From Armigeres subalbatus (Eukaryota > Arthropoda > Insecta > Diptera > Culicidae): a stretch of 64,000 nt of DNA. Below, one piece after another: positions 44,305 to 55,900 of this stretch (position 1 is its first letter; each line of letters starts with the position of its first letter). The notes below the pieces were generated by a model. That model had not been told where the DNA came from. It worked only from the letters and a program-made list of their open reading frames with translations, and searched no databases. A program made the position numbers and the translations under genes. Location of the stretch: positions 424,041,781 through 424,105,780 of the forward strand of contig NC_085140.1 in NCBI RefSeq assembly GCF_024139115.2. The letters are read 5' to 3'.

Positions 44305-45941
44305 AGGGGTAGTAGGGGCAATATGAACATACGGGGCAATATGAGCCACCCTCATTTTGAGCTTATTGACAAGTTTTATCATGTAAAAGTTATATGATCT
44401 TTAAGAGGATGCTAAACATATGCATCAACGTGAAAACCGCATTAAAATTCAATTCAAACATGAAAATACACTTGAAAATGTAAATTTTCGCTGCATAGGC
44501 AAAATTATTATAAGATTTGAAGTTTATAAATAAGGTTTTGACACAAAACTGGTTAAAATACAGGTCAAAAATACACCACAATCAAAAGATATATTAAAAT
44601 TGAATATTGTACACACATGTTTGTATTGATACAAATCTGAATTTATCATAAAACTTTTTTTTTTTCCCAAAACCAATCTCTATGGGGCAATATGGGCATT
44701 CCTGCACAGGGCAAGATATCAGGGCTTAAAATACGAACAAGTTCAAATTTCAGTAGTCAAATACAAGAATATTATCATATATGCAGGGTTCATAATGCTC
44801 ACTCAATCTCAGGAGCACATGATTTTCCCTCACGAAAGTTTTCGGGGAGAAATCGCTTTTCGGGAAAGAAAAACAACCTGGAGAGTGATAACAATTTTTC
44901 GCTCACTTCGATTGCCGCTAAACGTTGGTTTGCTCTTTTTCTTTCATATTCGAGTCTTTTCGTGGCATCATCAATGCAAATGGTAGTAGCTTATGTGGAA
45001 CAAATAACTTAACGCTTTCACACAGATAGCGTGGTGGTGTGGCAAAAGTAAACGCATCCCCACAGCTATTATTGTTACTATTCTGGGTTCGAATCCCGGC
45101 GCGGCCATACAATTTTGTAATTGTTCTGCGATAATTCTCGCGAAAAGTGAGTGAGAGGTGAAAGTAATGAAACGAAAAAGGATTTTCATCTAATAGGCAA
45201 GATTTTCGTTCATCTTCCAATGCTAATTCTAGAGAAAAGATTGATGGGTGAAAGATGATCCTCAACATAAACAATGAAACAAGATTTTCCCTTGGCCCGA
45301 AAAACGCTTGCTTTGGTCTCATTGAAACGAAACGTCGAAACCCTGCATATATGTAAGATCAATTACGGAAAAATTACAACAGCGCATTACTGCGATTGAA
45401 ACAGAAAAAAGGACCATTGACTAATTGAAATGTGGCTGTTCAAACGGTGAAGAGTGAAAAATCGGTTCAGTCGTCCGCTGTTGTGCGGTTTTTTAATTTT
45501 ATTTGGTATGGAATACTCACAACTGTTGTAGGAATATCATATTCTTCCATATTACGGTACTTTTTTCGCCTAAATAAACGTTTTGGATGGGTGGCCCATA
45601 CTGCCCCAAATGGTGGCTCATATTGCCCCGTATAGCCTGGAACACACATTGAAATCAATACATTTTCAAAAGTGCATTCCAACAATTTCCAAACGCATTT
45701 TTCGCCATTTATCGACGTAATATGAAAGGTATACTCGGGAAGATAACTGCGTATAAGAAGCACTGTTGGTGTAATAATCAGTCGAAGATTCATAAGGCGC
45801 CAGTTATGAATTTCGATAGTCCAGTTCGCTGAGTGTAACATTCTCTAGTATAAGTCAACTACATTTAAACGATGTTTTTTTGAGCTTTTCGGCGCTTTCG
45901 GAACGATTTCCTTAGGTGGCCCATATTGCCCCGATCACCCC
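44305..45941. mobile_element. Element with GGGGCAATATG inverted ends
   Basis: Left end AGGGGTAGTAGGGGCAATATG (44305-44325) matches the inverse of 45921-45941 at 18 of 21 bases. Further GGGGCAATATG(A/G)GCC copies lie inside both flanks (44332, 44683; inverted at about 45585 and 45620). It is interrupted by the hAT MITE 44784-45345. No coding region was recognised. Confidence 0.65.
44784..45345. mobile_element. hAT-type MITE with internal tRNA-like segment
   Basis: Left end CAGGGTTCATAATG, inverted right end CAGGGTTTCGACGTTTC; exact 8-bp duplications catatatg at 44776-44783 and 45346-45353. Inside, 45020-45110 has a box-A-like TAGCGTGGTGG and a perfect box-B GGTTCGAATCC about 60 bases apart. 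ORFs in it are not recognised. Confidence 0.85.
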
Positions 45942-46184
45942 TAAATATATTACGCAATAAATTATCCTAATATTTGAGCCGGGAACGCTCGGGATAATGC
46001 GAAAGAGCGAATGCCAGAGACCTTGCCACAGACGGTGCTTATATAGAAACCAACAAAGAGAATGATGGCAAATCTGGCTTCACGACCTTCACGAGAAATT
46101 TGTTATGTGACTTTCAGTATAAGCAATTATTTCTTTTTCTTTAATACATGTCCTGTCTAAGGAACGGATATTGATATCTTCAGC

Positions 46185-47290
46185 AACAATTAATGTTAAT
46201 GCGCTTAGTACAATAAACGCACTTACCCGGGACAAGGCGAGAGAGTAAATTACTTTTTTCTTTCAAATTATGCACTTTCCTTGAATGAGATGGGAGAGTG
46301 AATGTCTCCTTCTTGTAAAGCGTGCTTGCCCAGAATAATGCGAGGGAGTGAACGCCTCCTTCTTTTAAAACACGCATCTGTCCGGAAAAAGGAGGGAGAA
46401 TAAATGACACCTTCTTTTAAAGCACGTGCTTGCCTGGAATCATGCGAAAGAATGAATTTCTCCTTCTTTTAAAGCACGCATCAGTGGGAGAGTAAAAGAC
46501 ACCCTTTGAAGCACGTGCTTGCCCAACATAAAGAGGCCTGCACAAACAGTGAACGCTTCCTCCTTTTAAAACACGCATTTTCCCGAATTAATGTGAAAGA
46601 GTAAATGACACCTTCTTTTAAAGCATCCGCTTCTCCGGAATAATGCTTCCTTCATTAAAACTAATGCTTCCTTCTTTAAAGGCACGCATCTGCCCGGAAT
46701 AAAATGGGGGAGTAAATGACACCTTCTTTTAAAGAACGCACTTGCCCGGAATAATGCAATGTACACTCCAGTCAAGCAGTTTGACGAACATTGACTCCGC
46801 CCCCAAGAAAACGCTTCGGTTGCTGCTTTGTTTGAACGTGTGTGAAGATGTTTGAACAAACATTTGGCAGCTGGCGGCTCGGTTGGAAAAAATTAAAACG
46901 GTTTGATTTTGGTTTGAGTTGTCGGGGGTGGAGTCAAGGTTCGCCGAACATTTTTGAACATTTGTATTGAAGTTGCACAAACCCCCATATATATTTTTCG
47001 ATGGTTGATGCTCAAATTCGAGCTTCGGTCGTTCGTGTGTGATATTATTGGTAGAATAAATTGATTGTTCGTGCCACTGTTGGTAAAACTTGATGGATGT
47101 TTGAATACACGAGAGGTGGAGTCAATGTAGGTCAAACTGCTTGACCGTGTGTACGTTCCATAATGCGAAAGAGTGAATGCCTCCTTCTTTTAAAGCACGC
47201 ATTTGCCCGGAATAAGGTGGAAGAGTAAATAACTTCTTTAAAGGAACGCATTTAACCGGGATGCGGCGAAAAAGCAAATGTTTCCTTTTT
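46185..47290. repeat. About 60-bp minisatellite, CTTCTTTTAAAGCACGCAT unit
   Basis: Units combine 'cttgcccggaataatgcg', 'aaagagtgaatgcctcctt' and 'cttttaaagcacgcat'; about ten lie before 46757 and two or three after 47160. The gap is a MITE. Confidence 0.8.
46758..47159. mobile_element. 402-bp MITE inserted in the minisatellite
   Basis: Inverted ends share GTACAC and GTCAAGCAGTTTGAC plus ACATTGACTCC over about 40 bases. A 7-bp duplication ATAATGC flanks it (46751-46757, 47160-47166). It interrupts a minisatellite unit, so it is younger than the array. The superfamily is uncertain. Confidence 0.75.
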
Positions 47291-47782
47291 ATAACCCTCT
47301 CTTTCCCACGACTTTTTTCAAAGATTTCAATAGGAAGGAATCATCTATGGAAAAAATGCTAGAACAAAAGTCATTTGGCATAGCTCAAATTAGTGGAAAA
47401 TGCAAAAAAAAGTTTTTGATTGTAAATCAATAGTTACTTGATTGTTTTCAATAGTTTCACTATTTTTACTCAATATTGATTATATTTGCAGTCTAATGAA
47501 ACCATAAAGTTGTGCCAAATACTGCTCTTTGTTGTTGAAATAATTCGATGAATGTTGGAAGGTGCAAAATTTGATGGAGCTCTACTACAGCTACCATGGG
47601 AAGGAAAGGGTTAAACAACGCAGTAGCCCGGAATAAGGCGGGTGAGTAAATGACTCATACTTTAATTATTTTGAATATGTTATTTTTGACTGATTAGTTT
47701 CTATTTTCAATTTCATTATTGAAACGCAATCTAATAAAGTGAACGAGAAAGTAAGCACATGTTTTTTTTTTTAATTTTTGAC

Positions 47783-47875
47783 AAATTCGGGGTAGTGACC
47801 ATTCGGGGTAATGGGTTATTCGGGGCAATAGCCGTTCGGGGTACTGGCGTTCGGGTTAGTGATATTCGGGGCAGT
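47783..47875. repeat. Degenerate ATTCGGGGTAATGG repeat
   Basis: Six variants of 'attcggggtaatgg' follow one another every 13-18 bases. Confidence 0.75.
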
Positions 47876-47884
47876 GTCATAGAA

Positions 47885-48085
47885 TCTTTTTCGCTAATAT
47901 ATCGGCTAGTTTTGCATGTTTTGCTATATTTCCACTTCAGCATGATAGACAAAGCTTTTGTTTTTGAATATTTGCCAAGAAATTCGAAATCAACTTTTGT
48001 ATAGTTTCGAAAGAGAATAGATCCAAAGAGAGATTAGACACTCTTTTGCACATACGACCTATTTTCAAAGCACTCTAGAATTCTA
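47885..48085 (-). mobile_element. TIR-MITE, truncated copy (61834 family)
   Basis: Matches the reverse complement of 61834-62090: 'ctagttttgcatgttttgc', 'tagacaaagcttttg' and the end 'tgcacatacgacctatttt' + 'caaagcactctagaa'. The other end is missing. A shorter scrap ('gaataggtcgtatgtgcaaa') lies at 42705-42755. Confidence 0.75.
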
Positions 48086-48215
48086 CTTGGCATAAGACGG
48101 GTTTGTACTATTCCATTTAATTCTACCACTTGATTGTACCTTTGATAAATACGTATTTCGAGCTCAACAGTAAGGCCGTCTTCAGTGTCTCCTACTTCAC
48201 TCGATAATTCTACTT
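48085..48215 (+). repeat. Foldback repeat family, single arm
   Basis: 'gcataagacgggtttgtac', 'ccatttaattctaccactt', 'atacgtatttcgagctca' and 'gtctcctacttcactcga' in order. Confidence 0.7.
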
Positions 48216-49031
48216 AATCCTGGTATGTATTGTGCCCTCTTGGTCCTCTCTAGTAAATTAATGAAATGTATTTAAACGGACAATTGCAGCACTGTTTAAT
48301 GTTATTTTATGGAGCAGTCACTTGGCGTAAGTACAATAGTCTTCAATTAAAATGATGTGAACACATCGTATGATGTCCCACCCTCGCCAGGAAAAAAACG
48401 TATCTGTCAATTCAGAGCTGATCAAACTCTTAAGTTAACATCTTTGGTGTCTATCAATTCAGAAAATGTGGGATAACAGCCTACGGCATCATATGCTTCG
48501 TATTCACAAAAAAGGCACAAACGTACGCCAATTATAAAATGATAACCCTCTAAACTCGGCATATAAAATAATTTCCTGACTGACCGCTTGAGGAGTCCTT
48601 CGTCGGCGAATAGCAAGCAGGTTTTTTTTTGCAATTGCAGAGCAGCGTATGGTACAGTTAATTAGCCGTAGCACATAATGTCTAAACATGATTGCCGACA
48701 TAACTCATTACGTCTTCAACCTTTTTGTAATCTCAGACGATTTGAAGCAACATAATGCCATCAAAAACCGATATCAACAGAAATTTGAGATCGTGAAAGA
48801 AGTGAGTTAGCCACATACGCATCGGAGACGAAATCAGTAAACATCGCAGAGATGCAGACCCAGAGGCTAGTAACAACGAAGCATTAGCAAAGGAACAATC
48901 GGACAACAGGACAATCAGCTAGTAGATGGCGGTCGTCCACAAACCTAAAACACAAGTAAAATCTAATGGAAACGCTGCACTAGTGCTCGATTGTCCACCT
49001 TCCTACAATCAAAATAAATCACTGTTAGTGT
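48216..49031. other. Unassigned, no gene recognised
   Basis: Short ORFs only; none with motifs. Confidence 0.35.
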
Positions 49032-49285
49032 TCACCTGTCATAAGACGAGTTTAGTACTATTCCATTTAATTCCACTACGTTTGTAATCCTTACAGATAC
49101 GTATTTCAAACTCAACAGTAAAGAGGTCTTTAATTTCTCGTACTTGACTCGACTTAACTTGAGTAAAGTACGAGACACTGAAGAGTGAAGACGGTCTTAC
49201 AGTTGAGGTCAAAATACTTATCCATAAGAATTACAAACGAGGTCGAATTAAATGGAATAGTACTAAACTCGTCTTATGACAGGTG
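49032..49285. mobile_element. Foldback element, two full arms
   Basis: Arm 1 (49032-49157) starts cacctgtcataagacgag; arm 2 (49158-49285) ends with its inverse ctcgtcttatgacaggtg. Shared internal motifs are 'ttccatttaattcca', 'tacgtatttc' and 'tctcgtacttgactcgac'. This is the only copy in the window with both arms and defines the family seen at 1100, 14818, 16808 and 48085. Confidence 0.85.
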
Positions 49286-49982
49286 GAGACATTCCACTGA
49301 AAAAGGTAATTGTGTAACTCTCACAATTTGATGTTTCTTTAAAGAACCCATAACCTACTATCAAAAACAATTTAAATTGGTCCAGCTAAAAACAGTTCTA
49401 TTAACAATAGATACATATCTAGGCCTCATGACTATTTAAAATTTATAAAAGCTAGCAGCACTAAGAGGAGTCAATCAGCTCAAACTTCTAAACTAAATGC
49501 TATAGTTTTGCAACCACGGAGAAATATCTTGCAACCAAGAGCATCCACCAGACATATTACATTCTACGACGAAAATCACGCCAACCAATTGAAACATACG
49601 GTTTACAATTCAAAACAAATTTAGATATAGCTATATTCCAATATATAATGCATGCCCTGCTATACACTTAATTCCACATTAAAAACGAACAATTATTATC
49701 TACTAAACAGAGCAGTGTATTGTAGTGTTGTGTGTAGTATCGCTCCGTACGCGCCCGGCATCTTGCTTCTGTCACACTCACCCAATATTCCTCATCCACT
49801 CATGCTTTTAAAGCTCATATATTATGTGTGTGTTTCGCCTTCGCTTAGTACAATCAGTCTATTTACGTTTAAGGAGAGGATCTCCTTCCCCACCGGCCTA
49901 TTTGTTGCCTTCCCACACTGTGCTCCCTCTTTGAACACCCCATGAACACTTATTCGTCTTTGTCACGACCGCAGTGCCAGAA
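49286..49982. other. SUN-gene 3' flank
   Basis: Should contain the 3' UTR of the minus-strand SUN-domain gene. No canonical poly(A) hexamer was found on that strand close to the stop. A 97-codon plus-strand ORF at 49652-49945 has no recognisable feature. Confidence 0.4.
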
Positions 49983-52900
49983 CTAGAATACCTTTCGGAA
50001 CAAGCGCCGGAAACTCCCGCCGCCGGATCCACCGATTCTCTTCTCGCTCGAGCTGGTGCTCCCGTTGAAGGAAATCGAGGTGCGTAACCGTCGATCGTCC
50101 GAGCCATTCAATGACCCATTGTGACGGTTCGTTTCCACCTCCGGGCTCTCGGATTTCGATTTGCGTTTGGAGAATTTGTCTTGACTAGAGGACTTTCTAA
50201 GTTTGTACCACTCCCATGAATGCTGAGTGCTACTGGTGGTGGAATTGCTGTCGTCCTTTGCGGGAAGCGAGGACAACTCATCTTCTGTTTGAGCTACATT
50301 GATATTGATTCTAACGTTGCTACTACCGGAACTACTGGTATTGCTACTGGCACTGCTTACATTTTGGCTGGGTGTGGATTTCTTCCCGGAGGATTTACGA
50401 CTCGACCGCAGAAGAGACGATTTAAAAAATGCAGGCGACGATAACCGTCGACTTTTTCCAGACTTGTTCGTTGATTTCGAATCGATTGAAGAGGAGGATG
50501 AGATCATCCCATTGGTATGATGAAGGGCCTCCGACGTCGAATCCGGAACAAACTCATTATAGGATAAGTCCATCGCAGTAGGAATGATGAACTCATCATT
50601 ATCTTCCAATAGAGGAATTTCCTCTATACGATTGTTCTCCTCCGTTTTAAGTTTTTCAGGAGAATGTCTTCTGGGCTCCGGAGCGGATTCTGTCCGAACT
50701 AACTCGACCTTTGAGGTTTTACCAACGGGAAATGGTTCCACCGAAGAAGCTCTTTTCGCTTTATCTTTTCCATGATTTTGTTGACCCATAGCCGGAGCGG
50801 AAACTTTTCTCTGTTTGTTCTTCTTCTTACGTTCGACCTTAGCATTATCTCCTCCACCGTCTTCAACTATCAACAGATTCTCATACGTTCCACTAATATT
50901 CAGCGCTTCTTCACTCGGTCGTTTCTTTTTCAACACACCATCTGACTTCCCACCGGCAGCCCCAATCACGCCATCAACCGACCTTCTTCTCAGCAACTTT
51001 CCCTTCAACGGTTGCTTTTGGTCACCCATCTGCTCCAGCTCTCTAGCGATTGCCTCTCGATCAGCATGCCTGCCTCTACTCGTACAGCTTCGAATTATTG
51101 TATAGCCGACTATAATCTGAATAGCAAAGAAACCTCCTACAGCTATGACAATGTTTTGCCAACTGAACAAACTGTCGCGAAATGTGAAAAAATCTTCTCG
51201 AAGGCGTTCATTTTCTTCGCGTAGCAACGCTTCACTATCACGCATTCGACGATTCTGCTCCTCGACTTCGTGCAAGGTCTTCGCATAGGAATTTTGCAGC
51301 TCTTCCACCTGCTTCCGATAGCGACGACTCAGCTCTTCCAGGTATTGTCCGGATAAACTCATGTTACGTTCCAGAGCCTACGAGAGAAAAAGTTACGTAT
51401 AAGACATTCAATCCGACTGGTTCTAAAGATGTATTATAAGGACTATTAACGATAAAAAACTGTTTCACACCTACCTTAATACGATTTGAAAGGCGCAGGA
51501 ACACACTTTCCGGTTGGCCCTTCTGTGAAGAAGGAACGCCTGGTGTAGGTGTGGTCGTGCTAGTGGTTGGCATACTACCCGACCCAATGCCAGTGCTATC
51601 CATGTGTTGATCCAGCAGCAAGCTATCAAGATCCTCCATACTGGCACCACTAGACTGCTGATCCAACAAGCCAGAGTCGTCTCTTTCAGGGGTAGGTTCA
51701 GCTGTAGTTGCGGTTGTGGTTGCAGACGACGTTGTTTGTTCGTCTGGCTTCTTTTCAAAGATGGGATCGCTGTCTTGCGGAACGTTCACAGCTACGTTGA
51801 ACATATTAACATCATCGCCAGGAACAGGTTGCGGTTGTTCTAGGTCTAATGGTTGAACGCTCAGATCTTCTATGACTGGTGCCGTCACAGATGGAATAAC
51901 GGTAAGAATCGGATGGTCATCCGTCTCAATTTCAAGCTCATCTTTGGTGACCTGAGTGGTTGGTTCAGTTGCGGTTTGCTTTTCAGGCTTGTTGTCTTTT
52001 GTTTCTTTGGGATTTACACGAGGGTCTATCATTCTTTTGTCGTAAGCTCGCATATTGCAGAAACTGACCAACACATCCGCTGGCAACCAGCTCAGCACAC
52101 TTCGCTCAATATTATAACTCGCACTCACCCGTTCATTCAGCAGATTAAATCCTAGAAAATTGGCACATAGCAAATGCTGAGATTCGTCGAACGACGCACT
52201 GATTGGTTTGATACTTAGTAGACTAGTTAATAGATTGTGTTTGCAATTCAGTGTCCGCTCCAGTCGATTATGAAGCTCTGGTGGACAACTAACACACAGC
52301 GGCTGGAAAGCCAGCGAAAAGCAGTAAAGTGGGTGCTGAGGCGCAACGACATTGATACTACCCAGTTGGATATCACCAACATTTAGATTAACTGAATCGG
52401 TATCATTAGGCAAGTTATCATTTTCTTGCGTTTTTCCTAAGGCTTCGGCTGCCTTCTTAACGATACTCATGACGGCTTCCCCAGCGGTCTTGAGAATGTT
52501 GGCTTTTTTGTTCTTCGATGCATCTCCACCTTCAAAAATTTCCTCGCTTCTCAGATTTTCTTCTGTCGAACTCAAGCCTTCTATGGTTAGCTCATTATCA
52601 TCATCTTCGCCCATGGGAGGTGTATTATCGGTTTCAAATGCTTCGAATTCAGAAGTTCCATAGACGCGAAACAAAGAAACTGGACAGTAGTGTTCAGAGT
52701 TGTAATGAGAATGGATTTCCACTCGAACAAACTTTCCAAACAGATGGGGATGGAGTTTGAAACTTTGAACATCTCGTTCGTCTTTCGCCGTGAATTGACC
52801 AACGTTCGACCAGTCTCTGGTTGGAAACCGATTGCTCACGGACACTGAGAACTCTTTCGGAGACGATGAAAACAGTTCAAAATTAGCCAGCTCGACTCGT

Positions 52901-55900
52901 TCCGCCTGAATAGGTTCGCAGAGTTCAACCACAAACCAAATTTTACTAGTGCAAGGATTTAACAGATATTCGTCCTTGTGGGACGTAAGTACCGATCCGG
53001 TACTTTGCGCTTCAGGATTGGAAGCGATTATTTTTGCGCCACAATCTGGAGCGGCATAATTCTTCGCTCGTAGCTTTAAAGGCGGCATCTTGTTGCCAGA
53101 GGGCTTTGAGTTGCGCTTCATCGCAGAGGCATTCACATTCTCCCCTTGTTTCTTTTCCGCTTCGGCCATCTGTTTCTGGGCCCACTCGGAAAACACGGGC
53201 ATTTGATTCTCCTCCGCGTTTGCATGCTGGGAGTTGATCGTTGCATTCGGAATTACCTGTTGATCTATTTCCGGTTGTTCTCCTTTGTCGTGGTCACCTC
53301 CGCCAGTATCTTGTATTTTTTCTTCCAAAAGAGCGGCCTGCTCCGGGGCCACCTTCGTCGGCGCATCCTCTAGGATATCTGCTTCATGCGGTGGCTGCAC
53401 TTCGATGGGCGCCTGCAACTCTTCAGGCTCATCGATTGGGTCGAGCAGTTGAAGACTAATATTTTTTAGTGTTGCTTCAATGTTTTCCTCCAACTTAGAC
53501 TCGATATTGAGCTCGTTGGATTGATGATCTACCAATGAAATCACCGATGGCGTACCGGGAATGTCCTGCAATCTGTAAATAGAAATTCAAAATTATATAA
53601 TATTATATTAGTGGAAATTTGGCAATTTTATAATTGACGAAATTACATTCTTTTCCAGGAAGTAAAACCATAATATATTTAGAAATGTTATCGGCATTGC
53701 TTTCAATTAAAAACAAACTGAACAAGCAATCATTAACAATAAGTTCATCTCCGTTGAATAATGTAGCACTAATTATTGAGCAATAACAACCAACTCACGG
53801 ACAAATCACACATGAGAGTGTACCATTACTCTATCGACATATGGATCCAAACTGTCAAGCAATAGAATACTTTCACAGCTTTGTATGTGAACAATGGATA
53901 CAATATGCCCATTGCCCAGGATGTCGATGTTTCCCACCAGAAAACAACCCCTGGTCGAACCGCAATCAGCTAGGATCAGGGCCGTCTCGTGGACTTTTGT
54001 TACACCTGTTCCATTATTTGACTGAAAATCAAAAATTTTCTGCATCAAGCTGAGTGACTTCAAATGAATATTATGCAATCAATCCAAAGTACATATCCAG
54101 CATAGGTATAGGATTGACAATCCGCAGATGGCGAGCTCAATACTCAGTCCGGCCTAGGATGTTATCGGATGGGAAGCATTCTCGGGTCTCAGGGCATAGT
54201 GCTCAGGGTCTCAGGGCATATTGCATATTGCCCCTATAGGGCACCCCTACGTATCTTTTGACAGATAACAGATGCTGTCATTCTGACAACCGTTATTAGT
54301 TTGTTATTGTAACATAATGTTTTTTACTCAATATCAAACCGGATGGGGATCTCTCCTTTGAACTGTTTTTTACAAAAAAACAACACGAAAGTTTTTTTGG
54401 CCTTTTTCAAAGTGTCATAAATTGAAATGATTTTATTCAAAAAGTGTGTTCCAATGCATATTTATACAGAAAATTTAATCTATTTTGAGGATCAATAACG
54501 ATTGCCATTAAAATAAAAGCGCGAATTTTTTTTCTTCGTTTTACAAAAAGACTGCGAAATTCGGTTGTGGGCACCTTTATTGGTTCAGTTATGGGCACCC
54601 TTATTTTATAGACAAATCATTCAATATCGTTTTAGTCGTCCCCTATTATTATTATTATTTATTCAGACTAAGGCCGAAGTGGCCTGTGCGGTATATAAGA
54701 GTCTTCTCCATTCGGCTCGGTCCATGGCTACACGTCGCCAACCACACAGTCTACGGAGGGTCCGCAAGTCATCTTCCACCTGATCGATCCACCTTGCCCG
54801 CTGCGCACCTCGCCTTCTTGTGCCCGTCGGATCGTTGTCGAGAACCATTTTCACCGGATTACTGTCCGACATTCTGGCTACGTGCCCGACCCACCGCAGT
54901 CTTCCGATTTTCGCGGTGTGAACGATGGATGGTTCTTCCAATGGCTGATGCAACTCGTGGTTCTTTCGCCTCCTCCACGTACCGTCAGCCATCTGCACCC
55001 CACCATAGATGGTACGCAACACTTTCCTTTCGAAAACTCCCAGTGCTCTGTGGTCCTCCACGAGCATCGTCCAGGTCTCATGTCCGTAGAGAACTACCGG
55101 TCTAATAAGCGTTTTGTAGATAGTCAGTTTGGCACGGCGGCGAACTCTATTCGATCGGAGCGTTTTGCGGAGTCCAAAGTACGTACGATTTCCAGCCACT
55201 ATCATAATGCGTCTTCGAATTTCTCTGCTGGTATCATTATCGGCGGTCACCAGTGAGTTCAAGTACACGAATTCTTCAACCACCTCGATTTCGTCACCAC
55301 CGATAGAAACTCGTGGTGGGTGGCTTACATTGACCTCTCTTGAGCCTCTTCCTATCATGTACTTCGTCTTCGACGTGTTGATGACTAGTCCAATCCGTTT
55401 AGCTTCGCTTTTCAGTCTGATGTAGGCTTCCTCCATCCTCTCAAAGTTACGTGCCATGATATCAATGTCGTCGGCGAAACCAAATAACTGGACGGACTTC
55501 GTGAAAATCGTGCCACTCGTGTCAATCCTTGCCCTTCGTATTACTCCCTCCAAAGCGATGTTGAATAGCAGACACGAAAGACCATCACCTTGCCGTATCC
55601 CTCTACGCGTTTCGAATGGACTCGAGAATGCCCCTGAAACTCGAACTACGCACATCACCCGATCCATCGTCGCCTTGATCAACCGTGTCAGTTTATTCGG
55701 AAATCCGTGTTCGTGCATTAGCTGCCCTAGCTGGTCCCGATCGATTGTATCATTTGCGGCTTTAAAGTCGATAAATAGATGATGTGTGGGCACTTTGTAT
55801 TTGCGGCATTTCTGCAATACCTGACGTATGGCGCGAACACCTGGTCTGTGGTAGAGCGTTCACCCATATCATATATCCCGCCTGGTACTGCCCCACGAAC

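Noticed and set aside
45020..45110. Possible genuine tRNA gene
   Set aside because: Boxes A and B are present but I could not see a convincing acceptor stem or anticodon arm; it fits a tRNA-derived SINE segment better.
50220..51224. Plus-strand ORFs of 60-100 codons across the SUN gene
   Set aside because: They are shadows of the minus-strand SUN-domain exons.
53806..54078. 90-codon minus-strand ORF as an extra SUN-gene exon
   Set aside because: It would break the phase match between exon 1 and the 53572 exon unless trimmed, and it has no similarity I recognise to the SUCO N-terminal region.
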